Shown: one piece after another, positions 8,872 through 17,879 of the stretch
How the letters are laid out: every line of letters begins with the position of its first letter
How positions within the stretch are numbered: the first letter of the stretch is position 1
Source of the DNA: Lihuaxuella thermophila
GTDB taxonomy: Bacteria; Bacillota; Bacilli; Thermoactinomycetales; Thermoactinomycetaceae
Assembly (NCBI RefSeq): GCF_900110165.1
Contig: NZ_FOCQ01000007.1
Location: 1 to 64,000 of the forward strand
DNA length: 64,000 bases
Direction: 5' to 3'
Translations under genes and position numbers: made by a program
The notes under the pieces: generated by a model
Seen by the model: only the letters and a program-made list of their open reading frames with translations
Databases searched by the model: none
Told to the model about the DNA's origin: nothing

Positions 8872-9939
8872 ATGATACGAAAACTACTTCTTTCCTTTCT
8901 CTTTTCCCTGTTGATCCTGTCAGCAGCAGGTTGTACCCCATTCTCCAAAGATCAACCAGTCACGGAAACGGAGCACCCATCTACCATTCTGGCAAGTGAT
9001 TTACAAATCCCATGGTCGATCGCGAAAGCCGGCAGTACGTTTTATATTACCGAACGTCCCGGAAATATCGTCAAAGTGCAGGAGGGCAGGCAGGAGCGCA
9101 AAAAAGTGATCCTGACGAAAGCAGTATATCATGAAGGGGAAGGCGGGTTGCTGGGTTTGGCGTTGTCTCCCGATTTTCACCAGACGGCCAATGCTTATGT
9201 TTACCATACGTATCTGGAAGATGGAGAGGTATGGAACAGGCTGGTTCTCGTCACGGAAACGGATCGGGGCTGGGTCGAACAGAGGGCGTTGCTGGAAAAG
9301 ATTCCGGGATCCCGTTTTCATAACGGCGGTCGGATCAAGATCGGGCCGGATCAACATCTATACGTAACGACCGGAGATGCCGGGGAAGAGGAGAAAGCAC
9401 AAGATCTTCAGACATGGCACGGCAAAATTCTGCGCATGACGCTGGACGGAAAAGTTCCCCCGGACAATCCGTTTCCGCATTCGTATGTGTACAGTTACGG
9501 CCACCGCAACCCTCAAGGGCTGAGCTGGTCAACGGATGGCGTGCTGTACAGTTCCGAGCACGGGCCCAGTTCCATCCCCGGCGGACATGATGAACTCAAC
9601 CGGATCGAGAAGGGGAAAAATTACGGGTGGCCGGAGATCATCGGTGACGAACAGAAAGCAAACATGCTGGTCCCGCTTTATCATTCCGGTGATGACACCT
9701 GGGCTCCTTCGGGTATATCCGTATATAAGGATGCAGTCTATGCAGCCGGGCTGAGAGGACAGCAAATTTTAAAGTTTTCGCTGTCTACGAAGAAGGCGGA
9801 AACGATTTTTGAAGGTGAAGGGCGTTTACGTGACATTTATATCGAAGACGGCGTCGCATATGTCCTTACCAACAATACGGACGGCCGTGGCAGTCCGCGC
9901 GACAAAGACGACCGTCTGCTGCGGATTCAGTTGAAGTGA
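8872..9939 (+). CDS. PQQ-dependent sugar dehydrogenase-type lipoprotein
   Basis: A 355-residue protein with a lipoprotein signal: a hydrophobic segment at 5-20 and a lipobox ending LSAAGC at residue ~21, so it is anchored outside the membrane. The rest is a six-bladed GSDH/soluble aldose dehydrogenase beta-propeller, with recognisable WSIAK, LLGLALSPDF, DAGEEEKAQD, GHRNPQGLSW and SSEHGP motifs. The last three are typical of the active site and PQQ/calcium binding region. Family members oxidise aldoses with PQQ, though many Bacillus homologues have not been shown to bind it. AAAGGAG precedes the ATG. It is a single-gene unit ending at the terminator near 10078. Confidence 0.88.
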   Translation: MIRKLLLSFLFSLLILSAAGCTPFSKDQPVTETEHPSTILASDLQIPWSIAKAGSTFYITERPGNIVKVQEGRQERKKVILTKAVYHEGEGGLLGLALSPDFHQTANAYVYHTYLEDGEVWNRLVLVTETDRGWVEQRALLEKIPGSRFHNGGRIKIGPDQHLYVTTGDAGEEEKAQDLQTWHGKILRMTLDGKVPPDNPFPHSYVYSYGHRNPQGLSWSTDGVLYSSEHGPSSIPGGHDELNRIEKGKNYGWPEIIGDEQKANMLVPLYHSGDDTWAPSGISVYKDAVYAAGLRGQQILKFSLSTKKAETIFEGEGRLRDIYIEDGVAYVLTNNTDGRGSPRDKDDRLLRIQLK

Positions 9940-10077
9940 GAACAGGGGATTCAAGCCGGTTTCCATTGTTACACTTCATCACCTATGGGGAAAAATTGAA
10001 ACTTGCATCATAACCATTTTTCCTCTTTACACTCAAAATCCGCCTTTAACGTTACAAATCAGCCATTCTCCGGAAAT

Positions 10078-10105
10078 CCTTGCCTCATGAGGGCAGGGGT
10101 TTTTC
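10078..10105 (+). terminator. Rho-independent terminator after the sugar dehydrogenase
   Basis: CCTTGCCT pairs with GGGCAGGG (two G-U pairs) around a short loop and is followed by TTTTT. Confidence 0.6.
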
Positions 10106-10308
10106 TATTCACAGCGGTTCTTGGCAAATTCTCTTAAATATATTGCAGCCAAACATGCATCCACTCTGAAGTTCGCAACCTATTTCCATATTTTATTCTT
10201 TTATTCCCAACTTTTTCTACTAAATCCACTCTCATCTTATGTTATCCTCTTAATAGAGTCAGGTTCACCGGATTGGTTGGGCCAAAACTTCTACAGGAGG
10301 GTGATTCT

Positions 10309-11058
10309 GTGAAAAAACATCGTTTTTTGACTTCACTGGCAATTGCGGGAGCGCTGGCGGTGACAAGCCCGCTGAGTACGTTTGCTGCGGACAAGGGAGA
10401 ACCGGCCACGGCCAATCAGCCAGATTCCTCTCTCAATACTTACTCTATTCAAGAAGTTTTGAAGGATTTAAAACTTGATCAACTTCTTGAACAATGCGGC
10501 ATTCAGCTGGATGTCGTGGAACATAGTAAAGCAGGGCAACCGTCGGTTCAGTCTAAACCGGCCAAACCAAAAGAAAAACGCAAGCAACCCAAGCCCAAAA
10601 AACAAAAACCAGCGAATCAACCCCGGAAACAACCTGTTCCTCAGCCCGGATCATCCAACAAGACTCAAACCGACTACGCGCTGAGTGAATTTGAAAAACA
10701 GGTGATTGACCTTACCAACCAAGAGCGGGCCAAATACGGACTGCCTGCCCTGAAAGTAGACCTGCAACTGAGCAAAATGGCGCGTGACAAAGCACAGGAC
10801 ATGCATGACAACAACTATTTCAGCCACAACAGCCCCACCTACGGCTCCCCGTTCCAAATGATGGATCGGTACGGCATCCGGTACAATGCCGCAGGTGAAA
10901 ATATTGCCATGGGACAACGCACTCCGCAAGAAGTGGTCAATGACTGGATGAACAGCAAAGGACACCGTCAAAATATCCTGAGTAAAAACTTCAATTACAT
11001 CGGTGTGGGCTATGTAAAAGACGGAAACTACTGGGTACAAGAATTTATCGGAAGATAA
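10309..11058 (+). CDS. Secreted CAP/SCP-domain protein (YkwD-like)
   Basis: The GTG start at 10309 is chosen because AGGAGG lies 8 bases upstream; an upstream ATG at 10273 has no such site. The 249-residue protein has a Sec signal peptide (KKHR, then ~20 hydrophobic residues ending TFAA). A ~70-residue Lys/Pro/Gln-rich linker, probably spanning the cell wall, follows. The C-terminal CAP domain is ~125 residues, with LTNQERAKYGLPAL, HNNYFSH-like (DNNYFSH), GENIAMG and WMNSKGHRQNIL motifs. The conserved His and Glu residues of the CAP cavity are present. YkwD/SafA-type relatives are linked to spore coat or cell envelope, but the molecular role is not settled. Confidence 0.9.
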   Translation: MKKHRFLTSLAIAGALAVTSPLSTFAADKGEPATANQPDSSLNTYSIQEVLKDLKLDQLLEQCGIQLDVVEHSKAGQPSVQSKPAKPKEKRKQPKPKKQKPANQPRKQPVPQPGSSNKTQTDYALSEFEKQVIDLTNQERAKYGLPALKVDLQLSKMARDKAQDMHDNNYFSHNSPTYGSPFQMMDRYGIRYNAAGENIAMGQRTPQEVVNDWMNSKGHRQNILSKNFNYIGVGYVKDGNYWVQEFIGR

Positions 11059-11063
11059 GCCGC

Positions 11064-11106
11064 CAAGAAAAACATGCAGCTCCAGAACGGGCTGCATGTT
11101 TTTCTT
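11064..11106. terminator. Bidirectional terminator
   Basis: AAGAAAAACATGCAGC (11065-11080) and GGCTGCATGTTTTTCTT (11090-11106) form a near-perfect stem with A/T runs on both sides. It can end the CAP-protein transcript on the plus strand and the RlmA transcript on the minus strand. Confidence 0.85.
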
Positions 11107-11192
11107 GTAATATTTTCGCAAAAACGTTCAACATCCCGGAATGGCACGGAATGGCGAATACGGGAACAACCAGCGGACTTGGCCGCCTCATT

Positions 11193-12083
11193 TTAGATGC
11201 TTCTACTCTTTTTACCAACCACGACCGTGACATCTACGGTTACAGAAAAAATATCTGACTGAAGGGCTTTTTGAATATTTTCTTCCTTTGTTCCCCAGGA
11301 CAGCGGAGTCATGTGAATCAGATCCTTCAACTCTGACGGATCGATCCTGTTCACATATTTGATCTGCCGGTTTTTCACCGGTTGGAAGTGCTTGCTGAAA
11401 TGCGTGAGCACCTGTTCATTTGAATAGGTTTGTTTGTGTGCCTGCCCATGGAACACCCTTCTCAATTCCTTCAGATAGTCTCTGCCCGGAACGATCTTCA
11501 TCAATATCCCGTCATCATGAAGGATTCGGGCAAATTCCGAATAATTCGATGGTGAAAAGATGTTCAGGATGACATCGAATTGTTGGTCTTTGAATGGACT
11601 GCGGGCCAAATCCGCCACGCACCAAATCAGGCCGGGGTATTCTCTGGCAGCGATCCGGACCCCGTCTTTGGAAAGATCCATGCCGACTCCCAACACCCCG
11701 GAACCCGTCGAGCCCAAGTTCTTTACCAAATCCGCCAAATGGGAACCCTCCCCGCACCCGGCGTCCAATACGCGGATACACTTCGCATTTGTGTTCGTAG
11801 ATGCACAGCTTACGAGATGATGGATCGTCTCCGCCATGTTGGCAAAGAAGCCGCTTTTGTTAACGGCAAGTCTGGATTCGAACATCTGTTTATCGTATTT
11901 GGTTCGTTTCACCGGGTTTGAAAGCAAGTGGATAGATCCGGATCTGGATAAATCAAAGCAGTGACGGTTGGAACAGATCAGACTGTTTGACCCGTTCATA
12001 TTCATCGTTGCACCGCACAGGGGACACATGAAAAGATGACTGTGACTCCGGATGACACTCCTGGCAAGGTCGATTTTTTTCAT
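11193..12083 (-). CDS. rlmA: RlmA-like 23S rRNA (guanine-N1) methyltransferase
   Basis: A SAM-dependent methyltransferase of the RlmA(I)/RlmA(II) (TlrB/YxjB) type, which methylates G745 or G748 of 23S rRNA hairpin 35. Visible features are an N-terminal zinc knuckle (FMCPLCG, then LICSNRHCFD, residues ~17-45) and a SAM motif I VLDAGCGEGSHL near residue 110. A VADLARSPF motif and a family-typical segment starting NIFSP follow. I start it at the ATG at 12083, which has GGGGAGG just upstream and gives the usual family length (296 residues). The frame stays open for 79 more codons up to an ATG at 12320, which also has a GAGGTG site, so an N-terminal extension cannot be excluded. It might influence macrolide or tylosin tolerance. 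Confidence 0.85.
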   Translation of the reverse strand: MKKIDLARSVIRSHSHLFMCPLCGATMNMNGSNSLICSNRHCFDLSRSGSIHLLSNPVKRTKYDKQMFESRLAVNKSGFFANMAETIHHLVSCASTNTNAKCIRVLDAGCGEGSHLADLVKNLGSTGSGVLGVGMDLSKDGVRIAAREYPGLIWCVADLARSPFKDQQFDVILNIFSPSNYSEFARILHDDGILMKIVPGRDYLKELRRVFHGQAHKQTYSNEQVLTHFSKHFQPVKNRQIKYVNRIDPSELKDLIHMTPLSWGTKEENIQKALQSDIFSVTVDVTVVVGKKSRSI

Positions 12084-12140
12084 ATGGCCTCCCCTGCCTT
12101 TCGGGGCCCCCGGCCACCGGTTCGATTCAGCATGCCGACA

Positions 12141-12164
12141 CATGGGATCATCATTGATCCCATG
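12141..12164 (-). repeat. Perfect inverted repeat upstream of rlmA
   Basis: CATGGGATCA and TGATCCCATG flank a four-base TCAT loop (10-bp stem). A second stem, GGACCG (12178-12183) with CGGTCC (12196-12201), lies just upstream in the same leader. Both could fold in the rlmA messenger and may take part in its control. Confidence 0.5.
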
Positions 12165-12336
12165 CGCTTCATGAAAGGGACCGATTGGGCCATTCCGGTC
12201 CATACCCGGATTTCCGGCCAGATGCTTCCATTGGGGATTTGCAGACACATCAGGCAGAACCGTGGATTTGCCCGGCGCTTGATGACATAAATTTCTTGAT
12301 TTCCGTTTTCTTTTGGACATAAAAAAAGCACCTCAT

Positions 12337-12525
12337 TCATTCGTAGTCGGGAATGAAAAAAGGCACAGCACAAATAAACCCAACCAAGAATATGAAAAAA
12401 TGGTTGAGCCTATATGTTCTGTACCGATCATTACCGAATGCGAATGAAATGGATGCCCGCGTGAATGCCCATAAGAAAAGATGTCCTCTGATAAAATCCA
12501 AAATGAAGGTAAAACCCTCGCCCAT
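12337..12525 (-). CDS. Possible small hydrophobic protein (weak)
   Basis: A 62-residue frame with two hydrophobic stretches (around FTFILDFI and FFIFLVGFICAVPFFI). No ribosome site is seen ahead of its ATG. A TATAAT sits immediately upstream, which could equally be the -10 of a leaderless or downstream transcript. The rest of 12084-12718 holds only the rlmA leader and nothing else I can identify. Low confidence. Confidence 0.22.
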   Translation of the reverse strand: MGEGFTFILDFIRGHLFLWAFTRASISFAFGNDRYRTYRLNHFFIFLVGFICAVPFFIPDYE

Positions 12526-12718
12526 TATACCATGGATGAAAAGCCAATACCATATGCGTGCTCTACATACGAATGAAAAGAATTGCTGAAGGAATTTGGA
12601 TTGGGTGGTCCAGTATCGAAACAGACCTTCACCTGCAAAAAAACTGGAACAGATGTCCGACCGGACATTCGCCCCAGCTTTTCTCATCTAACCAGACACC
12701 CATCCCCTTCGAAGGCGA

Positions 12719-15391
12719 TCAGCGCTTCTCATCCAAAATCTCCACATACCCTTTCGTGCCGTCAACACGGACATATTGGCCGTCTTTCAATATGGTTGTC
12801 GCATTCTCCACACCGACCACAGCCGGAATTCCGTACTCCCTGGCCACAACGGAGCCGTGGGTCATCATCCCGCCGATCTCCGTCACCAGCGCTTTCGCTG
12901 AATGAAACAATGGCGTCCAACCCGGATCGGTATAAGGAGCGACCAGAATGTCCCCTTTGTTCAATGTCCCTTCTTTCAGGGTGCGAATCACTTTTACATA
13001 GCCTTCGGCAACCCCGGCGGATACCGGAATGCCGATTAATGCGCCCGGGGGTGCATGTTCATTGGTTCTTTCCGGCGTGATGATTTCCCCGTCGCCGGTC
13101 ATCACGCGCGGAGGGGTGAGTTTTTGGTATGCCGCTTCCCTTTCCTTGCGGTTCTCAATCTGCTTCCTGACATCCCCCTCGTAACGGTTTTCCAACAGGG
13201 ACGCCAATTCATCGAGCGACAAATAGAAGACGTCCTCCTTCTCTTGGATGATCCCTTTATCCGCAAGCATGCCGCCCTCTTCCAAAATGGCGTCCCGGTA
13301 CAGATCGAAATACCGGATGATGGCGTATTTGGGGAACTCACGGATTCCGACCGTATGGCGGTAAACGGTTAGGAGGCGGGAAAGCTGCTTTGCTTTTCTG
13401 GCACCATCCGGCAATGCTTGGACCCGTTCCAACAATGCCTCCATGGCCTCGCGCGCTTCCTGCTCTCCCTGTTTGAATTTTTCCCGGTGCTCACCGGGTT
13501 CATTGCTTCTCATATGGCTGAGAATGGATGGGATGAGCAGGGTCGGGGATTCCTTGAAGCGCACGCGGGTGATGTCGATTTCACCGGGAGCCCGCATCCC
13601 GAATTTTTCCATGAACCGGTCCCACTCGGCTTTGAAAGCTTCGCCGCCCTCCACTTTGCTCAACCCTTCAACAAACGACCGATCTTCGGCTTGCTCCAAA
13701 TATTGCACCACTTCAGGGAAGCGTCTCGCCGCATCCGCCAGATCGCCGATGAAGAGCCCCATTTCACTGGTGATATTGCCGGGCGGAGATTTGTGGATGG
13801 AAGGATTCAATTCTTCGCCCAACCACCTTTTCACGCAGCGCTCGATCTTGGTTAGTGCCCCGAATCCGGCCCATAAGTACGCGAGTGATTCCTCCAGCGA
13901 GCTGAACAAATCACGGCCGGCGTGTTTCTGGATCAACCGGATCCGTTCCGCGCCGGATCGCTGGTTCAGCTCTTTTTTGAACGCACACAAGTTCCGCTCG
14001 AGTGCGGAAGTTACTTTCTCATAGGCTTGATGCGGATCTTCAAAGCGGATGATTCGGATGTAACGGGGGATCAGCCGGGCGAGGATCCCCAAAATCGGCC
14101 GGACAAAGTCACGGAATACGGTTCGTTTCACTCCTTTGCGGGGAGCGCCCTTCTGAAACTCCTCCCTTGAAACCGCTTGTTTGAGTGCCAGCACGTCATC
14201 GTCCAGCATGGTGGATTCCAGCAGTTTTCGCTGAACCGATTTCAAATACAAGGGGTAGGAGTAATCGACGTAGAGCCTGCCCCCCGCTTCCACAAAAAGC
14301 CGGCTCTCAGCGCGCACGGAAGGTTTGCCGAAAGGGAAAAACGTCCTCCAGAGGGAGATGCCGAGCGGCTTCATCACATCCGTCATCATCTGTTTATGGC
14401 CGAATGAATTATAAATATGCGGATAGGGATCGCCGGCAGCCGGAACCGGGTACAAAGACGTGATCGGCCGGCTTTGCAGGATATAGATGCGGTCCCCATC
14501 CAGACACCACTCGATATCCTGTTCCGAACCGTAATGTTTTTCAATTCTTCGGCCCAGTTCGGCCAGCTCCAGGATCTTCTCATCCGGGAGTGCTTGTTTT
14601 TGTTGAAGTTCAGGCACAAGCTCCCTGATTTCCGTTCCACCGTCGGGAAGAGGGAAGATTCCTTTTTCCTTTTTGGAGATTTGTTTCAGGATAATCTGGC
14701 CGTCTCGCACCTTGTATAAATCGGCGGTTACAATGCCGGAAACCAGCGCCTCGCCCAGCCCGAATCCGGCATCGATGGAAACCGTGTGCCGATGCCCTGT
14801 AACCGGATCTGCCGTAAACATAATACCGGACACATCAGGAAATACCATCCGCTGTACCACGACAGACAAGAACACAGACCGGTGGTCAAACCCGTGATTG
14901 GCACGGTAAATGATCGCCCGGTCCGTGAACAGGGATGCCCAGCATTTTTTGACCGCCTCGATGAGCGGTTCCTCCCCCTTCACATTCAGATATGTTTCCT
15001 GTTGACCGGCAAATGAAGCGGTCGGCAAATCCTCGGCCGTTGCACTGGAACGGACAGCGTAAGCATGATCCTTGCCCAGTTTCGTCCATGCCTCGATGAT
15101 TGCCGATTGGATCGGTTCAGCAAGCGGAACGGTGAGCAAGTGAGCCCGGATTCTCTGTCCCAATGAGCGGATCTCATCGAGTTGTTCGGGCTTCAATTGA
15201 TTCAGCAAGTCGAACCATTCATCCATCTCATCACTGGCTTCAATGAAATGGCGGTAGGCCGATGTGGTGAGGCAAAATCCGGGAGGAACAGGAAACCCCG
15301 CCCGGGCCATCTCCCCCAGATTGGCTCCTTTTCCGCCAACGACCGGCAGGCTGTGGCGGTCGATCTCATCGAAATGCAAAACATATTTCAT
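12719..15391 (-). CDS. rph: Rifampin phosphotransferase (PEP-synthase-like)
   Basis: An 890-residue protein with three regions. The N-terminal ATP-binding domain has GGKGANLGEM near residue 19 and AVRSSATAEDLPTASFAGQ near 112. The middle substrate-binding domain contains HKQMMTDVMKPLG near 340. The C-terminal swivelling phosphohistidine domain has GGMMTHG with the catalytic His at 845. This order and the HKQMMTDVMKPLG stretch match rifampin phosphotransferases, which transfer the beta-phosphate of ATP to the C21 hydroxyl of rifamycins, rather than true PEP synthase. The start has an AAGGGAG site. It is transcribed alone, downstream of the tetR gene on the same strand. No rifamycin-associated element was seen upstream. 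Confidence is high for the fold, moderate for the substrate. Confidence 0.8.
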   Translation of the reverse strand: MKYVLHFDEIDRHSLPVVGGKGANLGEMARAGFPVPPGFCLTTSAYRHFIEASDEMDEWFDLLNQLKPEQLDEIRSLGQRIRAHLLTVPLAEPIQSAIIEAWTKLGKDHAYAVRSSATAEDLPTASFAGQQETYLNVKGEEPLIEAVKKCWASLFTDRAIIYRANHGFDHRSVFLSVVVQRMVFPDVSGIMFTADPVTGHRHTVSIDAGFGLGEALVSGIVTADLYKVRDGQIILKQISKKEKGIFPLPDGGTEIRELVPELQQKQALPDEKILELAELGRRIEKHYGSEQDIEWCLDGDRIYILQSRPITSLYPVPAAGDPYPHIYNSFGHKQMMTDVMKPLGISLWRTFFPFGKPSVRAESRLFVEAGGRLYVDYSYPLYLKSVQRKLLESTMLDDDVLALKQAVSREEFQKGAPRKGVKRTVFRDFVRPILGILARLIPRYIRIIRFEDPHQAYEKVTSALERNLCAFKKELNQRSGAERIRLIQKHAGRDLFSSLEESLAYLWAGFGALTKIERCVKRWLGEELNPSIHKSPPGNITSEMGLFIGDLADAARRFPEVVQYLEQAEDRSFVEGLSKVEGGEAFKAEWDRFMEKFGMRAPGEIDITRVRFKESPTLLIPSILSHMRSNEPGEHREKFKQGEQEAREAMEALLERVQALPDGARKAKQLSRLLTVYRHTVGIREFPKYAIIRYFDLYRDAILEEGGMLADKGIIQEKEDVFYLSLDELASLLENRYEGDVRKQIENRKEREAAYQKLTPPRVMTGDGEIITPERTNEHAPPGALIGIPVSAGVAEGYVKVIRTLKEGTLNKGDILVAPYTDPGWTPLFHSAKALVTEIGGMMTHGSVVAREYGIPAVVGVENATTILKDGQYVRVDGTKGYVEILDEKR

Positions 15392-15514
15392 GACATTCCA
15401 CTCCCTTTTTTACCAGGAAGAAGTTGACGCATCACTGGTCACCGCAGCTTCACCATCATTGACCGACCAACCGGAACCAAAGATTCCGCCCATGGACAAA
15501 GCGTATGTGACGGA

Positions 15515-16162
15515 TCATTCCGCGTTGGTCCGGTAGACACCATGTTTAAAGATCTCAAGCATCGGTTTATAATCGCTCAACATCTCTTCCCATTGTTCAA
15601 GGCCCTTTTCCGGTTGTTGCAAAGCTTCTTCCGCCATTCGTTGAGCAATTGCATGTAAACACAGGTAGATCAGGGACATGGCTTTCTCCAGATCCAGATC
15701 GTCACGAAATTTGGAGCGGTCAATTCCCTCCAAAATGAAAGGCATGGCAATCTTTTGATATTCATGCAACCTTTCTTCCACTTCACGCGGAAATTTTTTC
15801 GAAATCTCGCTGTAGGCTCTGAGCAAAAAGGAGTAAACCAGAGGGTGACGCAAAAAATAACGATACTTAAACTCACTCAGATAAAGAATCCGGTCGAAAA
15901 GATCGCTGGGCAAATCCACAAGGGAAGGGATCATCTCCTCCATCTCGTCCATATACTGAGCCACACAATGATCAAAGGTGGCCAAATACAGTTGTTTCTT
16001 GTTGCCAAAGTAGTGAAACAAGAGTCCTTTGGATATGGCAGCTTCCTGGATGATCTTATTGGTGGATGCTTGATCATACCCCCGTTCGGCAAATTCACGG
16101 ATCGCTGCCTGAAGGATTTTTTCTCTCTTCTCTGCGGGAATCTGCTGGTACAAATCGTTCAA
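15515..16162 (-). CDS. TetR-family repressor of the adjacent efflux pump
   Basis: A 215-residue regulator with an N-terminal helix-turn-helix (residues ~12-55, including an AISKGLLFHYFGNKKQLY segment) and a helical ligand-binding domain. The TTG start at 16162 has GAGGGGG 9 bases upstream. It is divergent from the MFS gene at 16406. Two near-perfect ATTGACC/GGTCAAT palindromes overlap its own promoter and a third, weaker one lies in the MFS leader, so autorepression and control of the pump are likely. It reads towards rph, and read-through into rph is possible because no terminator was seen between them. Confidence 0.88.
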   Translation of the reverse strand: MNDLYQQIPAEKREKILQAAIREFAERGYDQASTNKIIQEAAISKGLLFHYFGNKKQLYLATFDHCVAQYMDEMEEMIPSLVDLPSDLFDRILYLSEFKYRYFLRHPLVYSFLLRAYSEISKKFPREVEERLHEYQKIAMPFILEGIDRSKFRDDLDLEKAMSLIYLCLHAIAQRMAEEALQQPEKGLEQWEEMLSDYKPMLEIFKHGVYRTNAE

Positions 16163-16179
16163 GTTCGAAAACCCCCTCG

Positions 16180-16197
16180 ATTGACTACCTGGTCAAT
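16180..16197. promoter_or_regulatory. TetR operator 1
   Basis: ATTGACTACCTGGTCAAT, an 18-bp near-palindrome just upstream of the tetR ribosome site. It shares its ATTGAC...GGTCAAT arms with operator 2, 44 bases away. Confidence 0.75.
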
Positions 16198-16211
16198 CGC
16201 TTTGTACTCCC

Positions 16212-16240
16212 ATTCTAAACCGGATTGACCATTTGGTCAA
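16212..16240 (-). promoter_or_regulatory. tetR promoter
   Basis: TTGACC (16235-16240) and TAGAAT (16212-16217) on the minus strand are 17 bases apart. The -35 box is embedded in operator 2, which would make repression by steric block direct. Confidence 0.65.
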
Positions 16241-16241
16241 T
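16224..16241. promoter_or_regulatory. TetR operator 2
   Basis: ATTGACCATTTGGTCAAT, a palindrome with only the central bases mismatched. It covers the tetR -35 box. Confidence 0.78.
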
Positions 16242-16358
16242 AGGCGGACAGAAAGTAAAGGTAATGTTGAACAAGTCCACAATATCTTAATTTTTTCAGG
16301 GATGGTAAGAGCAGACAGATTGTTGTATAATCGAACATACGAGCGTATCCCATTCCTA

Positions 16359-16376
16359 TTGACAATCTTGTCAGTG
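16359..16376. promoter_or_regulatory. TetR operator 3 (weaker), in the MFS leader
   Basis: ATTGACAATCTTGTCAGT resembles operators 1 and 2. It lies between a TATAAT at 16327-16332 (probable -10 of the MFS promoter) and the MFS ribosome site, where bound repressor would block elongation. Confidence 0.5.
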
Positions 16377-16405
16377 GGGTAAAGGGACAGAAGGAGGCCG
16401 TTGAA

Positions 16406-17809
16406 ATGAACCAAGAGTCTGCGCCGCAGGAAAGGCAAGAGTTTGACTTGCGAAAGTTTTCGTGGTTAATCGTATACGTGATATTTTTCGGGGTTTTAAA
16501 CGAGACCGTGTTTAATGTATCCACGCCGAAGATTGCCGAACAGTTCCAATTGCAGCCTTCGGAAGTGAGCTGGGTGGTGACTTCGTTCATCATTACATTT
16601 GGACTGGGGCAAGTCATTTTCGGCAAACTGGCCGACATCTATGATCTGCGCCGCCTGATCGTGATCGGCATTTTGATCTACGTTTCTTCTTCGCTGCTCG
16701 GCATGGTGCTGCAAGCGTGGTATCCGTTCGTCATCCTGAGCCGGGCGATTCAGGGAGCCGGAGCCTCCGCGCTTCCGGCGCTGACGATGGTGATCGTCGC
16801 CAGGTATTTTACACCGCAGCAGAGAGGGAAGCTGTTCGGCCTGTTTACGTCGACCGCTTCGTTTGCCGTCGGCGTGGGACCGGTGATCGGCGGTTTTGTG
16901 TCTGCCTATATGCACTGGTCGTTTCTGTTTTTGATTCCAGTATTTACACTCGCCTCCCTGCCCGCGTTCCTCAAGCTGTTGCCGAAAGAGGAACCAAAGG
17001 AGGGAACGGCAAAAGTCGATCTGCTCGGAGCTGCTTTGCTCGGGGCAGCCATCTCTTTTCTGGTCATCTTCTGCACAAATCCCGAGTGGCCTTACCTGCT
17101 CATCAGCTTGGTGGCAACGGTCTGGTTTATCCTGCACATCAGGCGCACCGAGCAACCGTTTGTGGACCCGGAATTGTTTCGGGCTCCGTTATACCGCACC
17201 GGGGTCTTGATTGGGTTTCTGTTGTTTGGTGCGGTGATGGGAATCGTCTTTGTGGTTCCGATCATGATCAACACCTTGCACGGATTGTCAACCGACGAGA
17301 TCGGGCTGGTGATGTTCCCCGGTGCATTCAGTGCCGTCATTTTCGGGACGGTTGCCGGGAATCTCACAGCCAAAAAGGGCAGCCATCCCGTCTTTTACAC
17401 CGGCATTGCATTGGTCGGTGCATCTTTGCTCATTCTGGCCGTACTTACCGATAAATGGATCTGGTTGACAAGCGCTGTCCTCGTGTTGATGTATATCGGG
17501 TTTTCCTTTGTGCAAACATCCATGGCCGAAACGATTACACAAACCTTACCGGCCAGCCGGATCGGGGTCGGCATGGGCTTTTACGGTCTGGCCGCTTTCA
17601 TCGCCGGAGCCGTCGGAACCGCAGCAGTGGCCAGTTTGCTTGACATCGGCATTTTCGATTTTCGCTTTCTGCCGTTTGTCGGGCGGGCTGAAGCGCATCC
17701 GTTCAGCAATCTGCTGCTGGTGTTTGCCGGAATCACCGCGGTTTGCGGTCTGATGTATCTAAGAACCCTCGGACGAAAACGGCAAACGGAACCGGTGCCG
17801 GCGCCCTAA
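16406..17809 (+). CDS. MFS drug efflux transporter (DHA2-like)
   Basis: A 467-residue integral membrane protein with many hydrophobic segments, most likely 14 as in the DHA2 drug:proton antiporters (Tet(L), QacA, Bmr3-type relatives). The first helices carry the conserved GKLADIYDLRRLI loop 2-3 motif near residue 77, and SRAIQGAGASALPALTMVIVARYF (motif C region) follows, with VGVGPVIGGF nearby. AAGGAGG precedes the ATG. Divergent from, and probably controlled by, the TetR gene. The exported compound is unknown. A downstream bidirectional terminator separates it from dinB. Confidence 0.88.
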   Translation: MNQESAPQERQEFDLRKFSWLIVYVIFFGVLNETVFNVSTPKIAEQFQLQPSEVSWVVTSFIITFGLGQVIFGKLADIYDLRRLIVIGILIYVSSSLLGMVLQAWYPFVILSRAIQGAGASALPALTMVIVARYFTPQQRGKLFGLFTSTASFAVGVGPVIGGFVSAYMHWSFLFLIPVFTLASLPAFLKLLPKEEPKEGTAKVDLLGAALLGAAISFLVIFCTNPEWPYLLISLVATVWFILHIRRTEQPFVDPELFRAPLYRTGVLIGFLLFGAVMGIVFVVPIMINTLHGLSTDEIGLVMFPGAFSAVIFGTVAGNLTAKKGSHPVFYTGIALVGASLLILAVLTDKWIWLTSAVLVLMYIGFSFVQTSMAETITQTLPASRIGVGMGFYGLAAFIAGAVGTAAVASLLDIGIFDFRFLPFVGRAEAHPFSNLLLVFAGITAVCGLMYLRTLGRKRQTEPVPAP

Positions 17810-17836
17810 AACACATGACTCATCCACACTGTCATG

Positions 17837-17879
17837 AAAAAAGCTTCACAACGGGATTCCCGATTGTGAAGCTTTTTTA
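17837..17879. terminator. Bidirectional terminator between the MFS gene and dinB
   Basis: AAAAAAGCTTCACAA and TTGTGAAGCTTTTTT form a long perfect stem with a small GGGATTCCC hairpin at its tip. A and T tracts suit both directions. Confidence 0.9.

Noticed and set aside
12080-12373. A 97-residue minus-strand frame overlapping the rlmA leader
   Set aside because: It overlaps the in-frame extension of rlmA, has no family resemblance and its ribosome site is not better than that of the competing start.
12719-15391. Phosphoenolpyruvate synthase
   Set aside because: The domain order and the HKQMMTDVMKPLG segment fit rifampin phosphotransferase better than true PEP synthase, whose domains are arranged differently.
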